From IMG/VR virus record IMGVR_UViG_3300000115_000023, positions 15,810 to 49,826 of that record: a DNA stretch of 34,017 nucleotides. One strand, given 5' to 3'. The notes below the pieces were generated by a model that saw only the letters and a program-made list of their open reading frames with translations, ran no database searches and was not told the origin of the DNA. Made by a program: the position numbers and the translations under genes. This DNA comes from a virus. Below, piece by piece: positions 10,045 through 18,858 of this stretch; within the stretch, counting starts at the first letter, position 1; the number at the start of each line of letters is the position of its first letter.

Positions 10045-10805
10045 AGCTCCTCTGTTTGGCCTTCTGACAGCTGTGATACCTCTAAAGGAGGCGGTACTTT
10101 ACCTGTTTCACGCTTCATGTCGTCATCTGTCTTTAACATATAGACGAGCTTGAAGGTTTCGTAAAACTTCATCACACCTTCCACCATACCAAACTTCTCG
10201 ACGAACTTCTTCAAGGCAAATGCCTCGTAGTCTTTCGTTCTATCCTTCAACCAGTTCTCAGAGGTCTTAGCTCCTACTCCTGGTATTCCTGGTATATTGT
10301 CCGTACTGTCACCCATGAGCACTTGTTTCCATAGGAACTTAAGTGCTTCATCAGGTGAAGTATGAAGGAACTCTGCCTTACCATAGTTGTAATGCATTCC
10401 AACACATTGATACAAGACGTCCTTATCTGGTGAGCATATAATCGTGCTACGGTTATCCGTATACGAGTAATAGCTCACAAGGTCATCAGCCTCAAGTTCA
10501 GGCATACTCCACATATTGTAACGCTGCTTGAGATGCTCACGCAGTGCATAGAATACAGGAGGCTTAGCCCTACCCTTGCGGTTACCCTTATAGTCTTGAG
10601 CTACATCATATCTGAAGCATCTCTTCTCTGTAAGGAAACCAACGTATTTAGAAGTATTACACTCTGATAGCATTGATGCGATTCTTTGATCAATACCATC
10701 CATAGCAAGCTCCAAAGAGGGCTTGTCCATTTCATAGTACATCAAGGAATCGGCATCAATGAGACAGATGTTCCCATCTCTGGGTAGTCTCTCGATACTG
10801 TTCAT
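10038..10805 (-). CDS. 5'-3' exonuclease / flap endonuclease (FEN family)
   Basis: 255 residues, like T4 RNase H and phage FENs. It would remove RNA primers and 5' flaps during lagging-strand maturation, a job that the exonuclease domain of the polymerase in this window (3'-5' type) cannot do. Acidic metal ligands are visible in order: DADS (17-20), ELEADDLV (103-110), SPDKDV (125-130) and MGDSTDN (164-170), followed directly by the helix-hairpin-helix GIPGVGAKT (173-181). A YKGNRKGR segment (72-79) fits the helical-arch basic patch. One base separates it from the rIIB-like gene. Confidence 0.93.
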   Translation of the reverse strand: MNSIERLPRDGNICLIDADSLMYYEMDKPSLELAMDGIDQRIASMLSECNTSKYVGFLTEKRCFRYDVAQDYKGNRKGRAKPPVFYALREHLKQRYNMWSMPELEADDLVSYYSYTDNRSTIICSPDKDVLYQCVGMHYNYGKAEFLHTSPDEALKFLWKQVLMGDSTDNIPGIPGVGAKTSENWLKDRTKDYEAFALKKFVEKFGMVEGVMKFYETFKLVYMLKTDDDMKRETGKVPPPLEVSQLSEGQTEELW

Positions 10806-10806
10806 G

Positions 10807-11976
10807 TCACAGTACCTTTATCTCCGCTGTTTCGTCAGCTACTTTGTTGTATTCTGCAATTATCTCTTCCTTCATCTCTTCCCACTGCTCATCAGTTAGA
10901 GCAGCGTAAGCTGAAGAATGATACATACTACCGTTCACCCCAACTAAGCTGGAGTGTACGAAGTATTGCAGACAACGAATGGCACCATCCTCTGAGTTAG
11001 GGATAGCACCAATGTGCATCGGGTCAACGAATACATTGTGAATCTCACCACTGTACCATGCTATGTACTTGAGTCCACCAACGTGCAAACCTTTGACACA
11101 ACTTTGATCATCGTTAGTGTTCACCATATCCCATGATGGGAGTCTGTGTGTACAACCAACTTTAATAAAGTGTGTAGGTTCTGCATATCCGTTAGCACCC
11201 TCACAGTAGAAGGCATCACCTCTGTCACTCATCACTGAAGGCTCGAACAGTCTGTCTTCCACTATATCTGGGAATCCATCACTGTCGATCTCTCCTGTAT
11301 CAGGGTTGAAGGTCCTAGTATAACGAGGGAGTTGTTCCCCAGTTTCTGTATCATACTTGTGCAGTATCTCACGAGACACTTTGAAAGCATTGATAAGACC
11401 TTCTTTGGTGATCTTTACTTGGTACATAGTAGCACGCTCTTCTGCAAGCTCTTCACTCAGTCCGTGGTCATCCATAAGCTCTTGCTTCATGGTTGGGTGC
11501 ACGTACTTCATGTCAACAAACTCAAAGAATCGCTTGGTGAAGTCTTCACCATTTCCGCCCCGCAATTTCTTACGGAGTATAGGGTTGCGGCACCATCTCA
11601 TCCACAGCTTAAACAGAGGGCTGTTATCAATACCCAATGCTTGTGACTCGTAGATTCTTTCTACAAAAGTCTTAGGCATTGCGATATCAATGATACCCCC
11701 ATCTTTAAACTGAATGAAATAGCGACCAGCAGGATCTTTGTAGAGCGAAATAGATCCCGCAAAGGAATCAGTTAGCACTCTATCGTTAAGATCCTCAGCA
11801 GCCAACAAAGAAAACTCAGAAAGTATCTTGTTGTACTCTTCCACAGAATCAGCAGCGTCTGCTTGACTAGCAAGCGAAACCATCTGCTCGTAGATATCCT
11901 TCTCGAATGAACGAGAGTACGGGGTGTTGCCGTAACTACCGGATATCATGTCACCTATCACGTTAATGCTGATCAT
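10807..11976 (-). CDS. rIIB-like protein
   Basis: 389 residues. The C-terminal third carries DQSCVKGLHVGGLKYIAWYS, then VFVDPMHIGAIPNSED and LQYFVHSS, the arrangement seen in T4 rIIB-like proteins (a GLHVG segment followed by a VDP...VP segment). The N-terminal half is helical and family-specific. The start overlaps the rIIA-like stop in an ATGA, the classical rIIA-rIIB adjacency with translational coupling. T4 rIIA/rIIB protect infection from lambda rexAB exclusion; the biochemical role is still unclear and cannot be read here. Confidence 0.82.
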   Translation of the reverse strand: MISINVIGDMISGSYGNTPYSRSFEKDIYEQMVSLASQADAADSVEEYNKILSEFSLLAAEDLNDRVLTDSFAGSISLYKDPAGRYFIQFKDGGIIDIAMPKTFVERIYESQALGIDNSPLFKLWMRWCRNPILRKKLRGGNGEDFTKRFFEFVDMKYVHPTMKQELMDDHGLSEELAEERATMYQVKITKEGLINAFKVSREILHKYDTETGEQLPRYTRTFNPDTGEIDSDGFPDIVEDRLFEPSVMSDRGDAFYCEGANGYAEPTHFIKVGCTHRLPSWDMVNTNDDQSCVKGLHVGGLKYIAWYSGEIHNVFVDPMHIGAIPNSEDGAIRCLQYFVHSSLVGVNGSMYHSSAYAALTDEQWEEMKEEIIAEYNKVADETAEIKVL

Positions 11977-14666
11977 AATGGTGGATTAAAATTGTCTCTG
12001 TTTTTCAAAGTCATATAAGCTTCTATCTCTTTCCATACCTCATTATCCATTGAGAGGCAGAAATTAATAGAATTAAACAATGACCGAAGTGGCTCTAAGA
12101 ACTCCTCCAAATACACACTAAGCTGAAGGATTTCTTCATCAAATATAGTGCAGTTAATGTCAGCTACCTTAAACAGTTCCAACGATTTAGCCCTGATTTG
12201 CTCAGGATCATCTGTTGATAGTAAGAAGGTTTGCATAGTATGCATCTTCTTCATCAAACCTATGATCTGCTTAGCATCTTCAGACTGTGTTGACAGCTGA
12301 TTTTTGTAGTACCTAAACTTACTGTACGCATTCAATTTGTCATAAACCTCTCCAAACTTTGGATTAATATGTCGAAGGTATCCTAACCAATCTGGGATGT
12401 TAGTTAGCATAACACCCGTTAGCCATTGTTTAGCTTTTTCGTGCATAGTCCATTTACCATCTTTAATAACAGAGAAGAACTCACTAATGTGCTTGGCAGA
12501 ACTACCATCAAGCGCTTTAGCTGTTTTCTTTGAAACTCTGAATAATTGTATATCAGTCTGATTTACTGCATCCAGTGGTGATAGTTTATCCGGCCAGCCT
12601 CCATTCCATTTATGGAAGCGATGCGGATTAAACACACTGAAACAAGCCTTACCATGAACTGCAGTATCGTTATGATACGTCATCTCATAGGAATTGGCTA
12701 GAGGATATACATCATCCCAAGCAGGAACTTGTGCAGCACATATAGTCGCAGCCAGCTTGATCAGTATCTCATCTTCCTTAGTACCGTAGTAGGTATCTAT
12801 GGTTGTGTTCTTGATACTGTCAAGAGGTGCTTCTACTTTGTCGAACACCCAGTCTTCTATATCAACTGAGTACTTATTCTCTCCAGAATAAGGCCGACGT
12901 AAGCTGTACAACACATCAGTTCCACTAGCAGCTCTCCGCTCTTGAGCGGACATATTATAGAACGCAATGTTCTGAACTGCTGCTTTCTCGAGCGTTTCAA
13001 TTTGGTCAATGAACTCCGAGGGTACTTCCACCTTATCATAATCCCAATTGATAATATCAGAGTCTTTAATTAATTCCCAGTTTGCCTCCCTAGCCATATC
13101 TATGGCGTCGAATGCAGCTAGCTGGGTCTTATTTACGAACTCTGGTATAGTTGGTTGGTGTTCTGATATGATGGATAATGTTCCATTCTGCAGTAGGAAC
13201 ATGTCTTTCTCCTTGGAGACATTGTTAGTGTAGTACAAGTTATCGAAATTAACTTGACTCCACCCAACTTCTTCTCGGTGTATTGTCATCTTACCTACCT
13301 TAACAGCCTTAGTTACGTTCCTAACCTTGTAACCTTTGAGCAATACACTGGGCCCAGCGTACTTAATATCTCGGTTACCAGGGAAACGTGGCTGTAGCTT
13401 CTCCCTATCAACAATACGGCCTAGGTTGGACAGTACAGAATTGTGGTTATCCCCTTTGTAGAGAACGTCTCTGCACTTTCTGACCCATGTCATAAAGTCC
13501 TTCTCATCTAACGATTCCTCGATCATAGTAGTAGCGTCTTGAGCTGCCCTCTCAATTGCTTCTTGAATGAACTTCTTCGTATGGTCATTCCATATTACTT
13601 TCTCCCTCGAAGGTGTGACATCAACGCCCTCTTGGACGACAATCTCCTCACCTGTTTCGCTGTCTTTGTACACCTGACGAGCCGGACACTTGATAGCGAC
13701 CGAACCCCACAGCTGTTCCATTTCCAGCTCTCTAAAGTCCACATAGCCGTAGTTAATCCCCGTGGTGGCTCCTTGGTTCTTAACTAGCAGTATATGTGGC
13801 TTAGACCATGCATACGATTCACCTAGAATCAGGTTATCAGAGTTGTACAACACCTTGTTACCAAGTGTTTTATTACTCCTATGACCGTCCTCATACGTGT
13901 AGTAAAACTTCACGTTAGGGATGTAGCACAGCTGATCTTGAATTGCATCTACAAACTTTGTACGATTGTGACGCTTGACACCAAATGATATTTTAGTGTA
14001 GTTCAGGACTTCTACATTCTTGTAGAATACCTTAGTACCATCAGAAAGATCTATGCTACCATTTGCATCCCACTTACTGATCAAGAAGTCAGTCTTGTAA
14101 GCATAGCAGTTAAACTTAAACAGCTTGCCGTTATAGACTGTCTCTACAGTATAGAAATCTACACCAGTAGACAGAGGTACTTTAGCACCTAGACCAAACG
14201 CCCCAAAGTTCTCCGAAGTGTTTCTTTTAGTTGAGAAACCCAGCTCGAGATAACCTTCCAGACGTTCTTGTCCGATACCCACACCCCTGTCCAGAACATC
14301 AAACACATCGCAATAGCCAGTACCTTCTCGTTCATAATAGTTTACTTCAACTAAGTTTTCTTGGCTAAGATAATTTGAGTCATAATAACTAGGATTAAAG
14401 TTTGAATCAATGTATTCTTCCTCTGTCCTTGTTATGTAATAGTCCTCTACTTTCTTCTCCCCGTTAATTATTTCTATTGCAATCTCTTTCTCACGTTGTG
14501 AATCGCAGGCATTAGTTACCAGCTCACGTACAGTTGAAGAAATGGGTGTAGAATATTGTGTGGATTGAAGAACATCAAAGACTAGTTTCTCAGCGGCTTT
14601 ATTGATCCGCTTTTTAACCCCTGCGTTATTGCTAACAACAGAGGTACCAATTGTTTTGATACTCAT
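11973..14666 (-). CDS. rIIA-like GHKL-fold ATPase
   Basis: 897 residues. The N-terminal third has the Bergerat-fold signatures of GHKL ATPases (gyrase B, Hsp90, MutL): the N-box VRELVTNACDSQ (46-57, Glu48 and Asn52), DRGVGIG (126-132) and the lid NFGAFGLGAK (153-162). The rest shows no domain I can name. Length, GHKL start and the adjacent rIIB-like gene support an rIIA-like protein rather than a topoisomerase, as there is no Toprim or cleavage domain. The ATG sits just 5-6 bases beyond the U-tract of an intrinsic terminator, so expression probably depends on readthrough or regulated attenuation. Confidence 0.87.
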   Translation of the reverse strand: MSIKTIGTSVVSNNAGVKKRINKAAEKLVFDVLQSTQYSTPISSTVRELVTNACDSQREKEIAIEIINGEKKVEDYYITRTEEEYIDSNFNPSYYDSNYLSQENLVEVNYYEREGTGYCDVFDVLDRGVGIGQERLEGYLELGFSTKRNTSENFGAFGLGAKVPLSTGVDFYTVETVYNGKLFKFNCYAYKTDFLISKWDANGSIDLSDGTKVFYKNVEVLNYTKISFGVKRHNRTKFVDAIQDQLCYIPNVKFYYTYEDGHRSNKTLGNKVLYNSDNLILGESYAWSKPHILLVKNQGATTGINYGYVDFRELEMEQLWGSVAIKCPARQVYKDSETGEEIVVQEGVDVTPSREKVIWNDHTKKFIQEAIERAAQDATTMIEESLDEKDFMTWVRKCRDVLYKGDNHNSVLSNLGRIVDREKLQPRFPGNRDIKYAGPSVLLKGYKVRNVTKAVKVGKMTIHREEVGWSQVNFDNLYYTNNVSKEKDMFLLQNGTLSIISEHQPTIPEFVNKTQLAAFDAIDMAREANWELIKDSDIINWDYDKVEVPSEFIDQIETLEKAAVQNIAFYNMSAQERRAASGTDVLYSLRRPYSGENKYSVDIEDWVFDKVEAPLDSIKNTTIDTYYGTKEDEILIKLAATICAAQVPAWDDVYPLANSYEMTYHNDTAVHGKACFSVFNPHRFHKWNGGWPDKLSPLDAVNQTDIQLFRVSKKTAKALDGSSAKHISEFFSVIKDGKWTMHEKAKQWLTGVMLTNIPDWLGYLRHINPKFGEVYDKLNAYSKFRYYKNQLSTQSEDAKQIIGLMKKMHTMQTFLLSTDDPEQIRAKSLELFKVADINCTIFDEEILQLSVYLEEFLEPLRSLFNSINFCLSMDNEVWKEIEAYMTLKNRDNFNPPL

Positions 14667-14670
14667 AATG

Positions 14671-14695
14671 AAAAACCCCGACTATTTTGTCGGGG
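14671..14695 (-). terminator. Intrinsic terminator/attenuator just before rIIA-like gene
   Basis: On the minus strand a perfect 7-bp GC-rich stem (bases 14689-14695 with 14676-14682, CCCCGAC/GTCGGGG) has a 6-base loop and is followed by TTTTT. The nuclease TAG stop (14682-14684) lies at the edge of loop and stem, and the rIIA ATG starts a few bases after the U-tract. Confidence 0.85.
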
Positions 14696-15155
14696 CTGTT
14701 AGTTCTAGGATTTTATTAATTGTTTCGATGTTCTGCTTCTGATTCCTCGGTACAAATAGTACCGGAGGATTCTCGCGTTCCATCAACAGCTTCTTGAACA
14801 TCTTCCACTTCAGTGGGAAACGTTCGTTTGCGTACCCCTTACACTCTATGACCCACCTACCTTGGGGATCAACGAAGTCAGGGGTGTAAGTGATGTCTCG
14901 GACTTTGTATTTCTGTTTGTCCAAGAATCCAGTTTTACCATTGTCCTCATAAGAAGATGTTCCGTAGTAGAATCCTTCAAGCAGCACAAACTTGTGCTTC
15001 TCGTAGTCAGCTTTGATACCTGCATCTTTGAGCTGCCGATAACAATGTGCTTCTAATAACGAACGGAACTTAATTCCATCTACTTCTTTAGGTTTCGCAT
15101 TGCGAATCTTCCCTCGAGATTTCCTTGCTCCTGTTGCTCTTCCTCGTGATGACAT
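14682..15155 (-). CDS. PD-(D/E)XK family nuclease
   Basis: 157 residues. The basic N-terminus (about 1-25) suits DNA binding. FRSLLEAHCYRQL (30-42, Glu35), YTPDFV (90-95, Asp93) and WVIECKGY (101-108, Glu104-X-Lys106) make up a PD-(D/E)XK active site, as in the DUF1064/endonuclease families of phage replication modules. Likely jobs are branch or recombination-intermediate cutting (inference). The only ATG start overlaps the primase C-terminus by 68 bases in another frame. It is last in the primase-side operon and ends inside a terminator. Confidence 0.85.
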   Translation of the reverse strand: MSSRGRATGARKSRGKIRNAKPKEVDGIKFRSLLEAHCYRQLKDAGIKADYEKHKFVLLEGFYYGTSSYEDNGKTGFLDKQKYKVRDITYTPDFVDPQGRWVIECKGYANERFPLKWKMFKKLLMERENPPVLFVPRNQKQNIETINKILELTAPTK

Positions 15156-16110
15156 CCTTTGCTGTATCTAATCCATGATCTCTAACTAGGTCAGAGATGT
15201 CCTTAGCGCGATAATACGAAGGAATAATTAGATTAGTAAGGTTGTATTCACGACAGATCTTTTCTGCCATCTCCTGCCCTGCATTACGCTTCTTATCGAA
15301 GTCGTTGTCATACAGCACAATTACTTCTTCGAACCTTTCTTTAGTTTCGGAGATAGTTTCCTTTGACGGCATGAGCATCTCCGACTGTAACGCGAAGGAG
15401 GGGAAGCCAAGCACTCTAAGGCACATAACATCCTTGAGGGAACTTGTGATATATACAGTTTTGTATCTCCGAGGAAGTAATCTAAACCCCTGAAGGCACT
15501 GGCTGTCCACATTCGAAGCCCACTTAAACTCTTTTTCAAGAGGACGATAAATCTTATAACCGCAGTCAAACCTGTAGCGATAACTGATACTAGGGCACGA
15601 AAAACGTTGTTCATTAATCCAGTAATGTGTGATGGGTAGCACATCAAATATAATGAGAACCTCTTTCGGTATCCCGAATTGTGACCAGTAATCTAGGTCT
15701 TCTTGTGTCCAGCCTCTTGTTCGGACTTTGATTTTCGCTGGAGTTTTCTCTCGTATTTCCTTCTCCAGCTTTCTAACAGGCTTCCGCATGCTACTGCTAG
15801 CGCTGAGCCCAAGACTAAAGTTGCTATCAATATGTCGTAAGGTATCATAAAAATTTAGATTGTATTTAAAACCAATATAACTGAAGCAATCAAAACTATG
15901 CTCAGGACAACCAAAATCTTTGTACCACAACCTTCCTCGATATTGAGTGATTGAGACTGTAGGACTATTGTCTTCGCGAAGATCGCTCTTGAACTTCTTG
16001 TTAGGCTCTTCGAAATGAGAGCAGAAGTACTGAAAGATCTGATACTCAGAGACTTTCTCTAGTATAGTTTCTTTATTGAGTACATCTTCGCTTTGTCTTG
16101 ACTGAATCAT
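15088..16110 (-). CDS. DnaG-type primase with degenerate zinc domain and Toprim domain
   Basis: 340 residues from the ATG at 16110. Alternative starts at 16152/16149 overlap the SSB-like stop (TAATG) but would translate through a strong hairpin, so 16110 is preferred. The N-terminus resembles the zinc-binding region of DnaG (FKSDLREDNSPT, then WYKDFG and DCFSYI) with the Cys/His ligands largely missing. The Toprim core is visible as VYITSSLKDVMCL and VIVLYDNDFD; the position usually held by Glu in motif 1 (EGxxD) is Ser here, while the DxD aspartates are kept. It lies near the DnaB-type helicase and SSB-like genes, consistent with a primosome. Confidence 0.85.
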   Translation of the reverse strand: MIQSRQSEDVLNKETILEKVSEYQIFQYFCSHFEEPNKKFKSDLREDNSPTVSITQYRGRLWYKDFGCPEHSFDCFSYIGFKYNLNFYDTLRHIDSNFSLGLSASSSMRKPVRKLEKEIREKTPAKIKVRTRGWTQEDLDYWSQFGIPKEVLIIFDVLPITHYWINEQRFSCPSISYRYRFDCGYKIYRPLEKEFKWASNVDSQCLQGFRLLPRRYKTVYITSSLKDVMCLRVLGFPSFALQSEMLMPSKETISETKERFEEVIVLYDNDFDKKRNAGQEMAEKICREYNLTNLIIPSYYRAKDISDLVRDHGLDTAKDVITRKSNRSKEISREDSQCET

Positions 16111-16117
16111 GAGTATT

Positions 16118-16145
16118 GGGGGAGAGCACTTGTCTACTCTCCCCC
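16118..16145. other. Strong hairpin between SSB-like and primase genes
   Basis: GGGGGAGAG (16118-16126) pairs perfectly with CTCTCCCCC (16137-16145) around a 10-base loop. There is no U-tract on either strand, so it is probably not a simple terminator. It lies 8 bases before the preferred primase ATG and could tune primase translation or stabilise the upstream mRNA. Confidence 0.7.
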
Positions 16146-16151
16146 TCATCA

Positions 16152-16907
16152 TTAACTCCAAGGATCGTCTGCCTCTACAGCAGCCGGAGCCTCTTCGTTA
16201 GGTGTTACTACGCCTGGTGTATACCTCTGCAGTTGAAGATCTGAGTTGTACTCAGCATTAAAGGTACCATATTCATCGTTCAGTCTTCTTACGAAGACAT
16301 CGTCACGCTTTGGCTTGAGTCTTCCAAAACACTTGTTGTACACTTGCTGGTACTTACCATCTTTGACGCCGAGCATAACCCTAACCTTGTTCTCTGTGAG
16401 AGAGGTAACAAGCTTCTTGAGCTCTTCAACTTTACCTTGGAAGATATCGTCAATGGTATCGAAAGCACACTCACCATCGTTAGGTATGTTTGCCCATGCC
16501 TTGACGAAGTCAATGAGAATTTCCTCACCTGGATAAGTACGACGTACACCTTCTGACTTGAACCAATCCGGAGCTGCACTAGGTTCTTTAGCCCAAGTAA
16601 CTTGACCGAAATTGTTGGTGATTTGGAACTTACCTGTCTGTGACTCTTTACGATGCTTGTTGCCTGTAAGAATCTCGAGCCTTGTGGTGAAGTTGTGTTC
16701 GTCATTGTGTAGCCAGAATGCAAGCTTACCAGTTTTGTCTCCCATGTCAACAGAGTAGTTAGGTTCTGTCTTCATGTTTACACCGATAGAAGCAAGCTCA
16801 CCTAGAGTAGGATTTACTGCTACAATACGCACAGGTGCGATACCTGTAAACAACGGTATCCCGCCTCCGGATACTTCTACTTCTGATGAATTTGATGCAA
16901 TTGCCAT
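16152..16907 (-). CDS. Probable single-stranded DNA-binding protein
   Basis: 251 residues. It sits between the RecA-like ATPase/HTH genes and primase, the place of the SSB-type protein in crAss-like replication blocks. It has a beta-rich aromatic core and a flexible C-terminus ending in the acidic tail EADDPWS, as SSBs use to bind partners. No canonical OB-fold motif can be proved by eye, so the call rests on context, size and tail. The start meets the stop of the small HTH-like gene (1-base overlap). Confidence 0.65.
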   Translation of the reverse strand: MAIASNSSEVEVSGGGIPLFTGIAPVRIVAVNPTLGELASIGVNMKTEPNYSVDMGDKTGKLAFWLHNDEHNFTTRLEILTGNKHRKESQTGKFQITNNFGQVTWAKEPSAAPDWFKSEGVRRTYPGEEILIDFVKAWANIPNDGECAFDTIDDIFQGKVEELKKLVTSLTENKVRVMLGVKDGKYQQVYNKCFGRLKPKRDDVFVRRLNDEYGTFNAEYNSDLQLQRYTPGVVTPNEEAPAAVEADDPWS

Positions 16908-17194
16908 TAGTCTTGAATTTCAGTTTGATTGTCCTCTGTAGGGTTGTTATCCTGAGTATCGTCAATCAGGGTTACACGTATGCTCTTGTACTTCTTTACA
17001 CGCAAACCTTTAAGCTTAGGGTGAGAGAATATATCCTTCGCCTCTGCTATAGTCAGTCCGTACTTCTTGCGAATATCATCACGGCTCATGCCATCCTCTT
17101 TGAGGTGCTTGATGAGTTGTGAGATAGTCAATTCTTGAGGTGTTTCCTCTTGGGTTGAGTCAGTCTCAACCTCTACTCTTGCGTCAATAGACAT
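16907..17194 (-). CDS. Small helix-turn-helix-like replication protein
   Basis: 95 residues from the ATG at 17194; an upstream ATG at 17242 lies inside the ATPase gene and is less likely. The middle, ISQLIKHLKEDGMSRDDIRK followed by KYGLTIAEAKDIF, reads as two helices and a recognition helix. The N-terminus is Glu/Thr-rich and the C-terminus is acidic (DDTQDNNPTEDNQ). Its place between a RecA-like ATPase and the SSB-like gene suggests a DNA-binding accessory; the exact role is unknown. Confidence 0.72.
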   Translation of the reverse strand: MSIDARVEVETDSTQEETPQELTISQLIKHLKEDGMSRDDIRKKYGLTIAEAKDIFSHPKLKGLRVKKYKSIRVTLIDDTQDNNPTEDNQTEIQD

Positions 17195-17204
17195 TGTTGT
17201 GGGT

Positions 17205-17912
17205 TTAGTCAATAAAGATTTTGCTCCAATCAAGTTCAGCATCTAGGCCACGTAGATGCTCACAGCGAGAGCCTGCTGTGTCGTCGTTTGTTGAGTCAAA
17301 CGAAATTCTGGTTTTACCCTCTCCATGGTATATGTAACCAATGGCATCAGCGTTAGCACAGGCAATTTCACGCAACTTACCGGACAGTGATAAGTCGTTT
17401 GCCTTCACCTCTTTACCATTCTTGGTAAGGTACTTGTCCTTGAGGTGACCAACGAAAATGACATGGTCTGCAAGCTTGGAGAGATTGTAGAACCACTTCA
17501 TAAAAGCCTTACGAAGATACAAGTAACCAGCACCTTGGGGCAGAGTAAGGACAGACAATCCCTTGTTGTCAGGATCGAAGTTCTTACCCATAGGTGTGGC
17601 CTTGTACAGTTTCTTTGCTTCCTCCTCACACCACACTTCTAACTGTGTGATGGTGTCGATAGCAATATACTTGTAAGGCTTTCCTTCTTTTACAATAGAC
17701 TTCCCTACCTGACCGAGTTCGGCGATAGAGTTGACTTTAATCTTGAGGGCATCTACCATATCGCTACCATCCTCGAGGTCGATAATAAGACAGCCATCAA
17801 GCTGTGACAATGATGTGGTCTTACCGATCTTCGGTGGACCATAGATAATCATGTTTTTAGGTGATTTGCGTGATGCTTTAACCACCTTCTTTGGGAGTGC
17901 TAGTTCGCTCAT
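17205..17912 (-). CDS. RecA-like P-loop ATPase (Sak4-type)
   Basis: 235 residues from the ATG at 17912; the longer reading frame begins with a TTG inside the helicase gene. Walker A is GPPKIGKT (25-32). Walker B is the hydrophobic strand YIAIDT near residue 80, followed by LEVWCEEEAKKLY. HVIFVGHLKDKYL and LSLSGKLREIA match the later strands of phage Sak4-like single-strand annealing/RecA-core proteins, which act with a phage SSB in homologous recombination. A DNA-repair ATPase of broader AAA type is the alternative. It overlaps the helicase by 35 bases. Confidence 0.85.
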   Translation of the reverse strand: MSELALPKKVVKASRKSPKNMIIYGPPKIGKTTSLSQLDGCLIIDLEDGSDMVDALKIKVNSIAELGQVGKSIVKEGKPYKYIAIDTITQLEVWCEEEAKKLYKATPMGKNFDPDNKGLSVLTLPQGAGYLYLRKAFMKWFYNLSKLADHVIFVGHLKDKYLTKNGKEVKANDLSLSGKLREIACANADAIGYIYHGEGKTRISFDSTNDDTAGSRCEHLRGLDAELDWSKIFID

Positions 17913-18858
17913 TAATTGTGAATGTAGATAGGTCTGTTTCAAAGGGTATCATACCGAGTAAGCCATCGCGGTTCTTCTCTACGTGGACAGCCATTAAGCC
18001 ACGTGGATCTTCACCGCAATACTGCTCAGTGATACCATACAGGTCATACGGACGCTGCAACATCATAACGACGTGTGCATCCTGACCAATAGAATCGCCA
18101 CCGAACAAGTCGGTCAGCATAGGCTGATATTGATTCTTGGCACGGAACTCTTGCTCAATGTTACGATTGAGCTGAGACAACAGAATAGTGATAGAGTTAT
18201 GTTGCGCTTGCATGTACATGCACGTCTTAGACAACTGATTGAGTTTAAGTAACTCTATGTCTAATGTGCTGGGTACAAGGCGAGAGTGGTCGATCAGATT
18301 GATGATAGTAGGTTTGTGCAACTGTTCTTTCACACTACGCACTGCTTGTTCTATCTCATGTACATCCTTGGGCACGGAACAGAAGTAAATAGGATACTTA
18401 TTGTACTTCTGCACAGACAATACATAGTTAGAATAGCCTTCAGCTGAAAGCTTACCATCCACTGACAACAGCTCTGCAGTTTGAAGCTTGGTATGCTTCG
18501 AACCTGCACGCAGTATCTGCTGCTCACCAGGCATCTCGAAACTCCAGTACAAGACAACGACATCCCTGTCGTGATTTTTGTCTAGAACATCGAATATGAG
18601 CTGGTTAGAAAAGGCTGATTTACCCACACCGGGTCGACCAGCTATAACATACATCTTACCGGGCTGCAAACCACCCATAAGATTACGGTTTAGTCTATTC
18701 CACTGAGTAGAAAAGACTTTCCTGTTACCCTCTCGAGCATCTACCACATTCTCAATAGATTTCTCTACTGATTTAGATATATGCTCAAGCCCTAGAGGTA
18801 ATAACAATCTAGAGTTTACGGGTAATTCTTCGTTCTTGTTCTGTTGTTTTTCCGACAT
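17878..18858 (-). CDS. DnaB-type replicative helicase (RecA-core only)
   Basis: 326 residues from the ATG at 18858. It has the motor domain but no DnaB N-terminal domain. Walker A is GRPGVGKS (74-81), H1a is YWSFEMP (Glu108), H3 is TILLSQLNRN, and the arginine-finger region is HVEKNRDGLLG. It would unwind the fork 5'-3' and recruit the primase encoded downstream. The short N-terminus means hexamer assembly or loading may use another protein, perhaps the upstream 184-residue gene product, which it overlaps by 50 bases. Confidence 0.9.
   Translation of the reverse strand: MSEKQQNKNEELPVNSRLLLPLGLEHISKSVEKSIENVVDAREGNRKVFSTQWNRLNRNLMGGLQPGKMYVIAGRPGVGKSAFSNQLIFDVLDKNHDRDVVVLYWSFEMPGEQQILRAGSKHTKLQTAELLSVDGKLSAEGYSNYVLSVQKYNKYPIYFCSVPKDVHEIEQAVRSVKEQLHKPTIINLIDHSRLVPSTLDIELLKLNQLSKTCMYMQAQHNSITILLSQLNRNIEQEFRAKNQYQPMLTDLFGGDSIGQDAHVVMMLQRPYDLYGITEQYCGEDPRGLMAVHVEKNRDGLLGMIPFETDLSTFTINERTSTPKEGG

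Noticed and set aside
16289-16750. Second minus-strand frame of 153 codons within the SSB-like gene
   Set aside because: It is Ser/Leu-rich and lies wholly inside the better-supported frame; a shadow.
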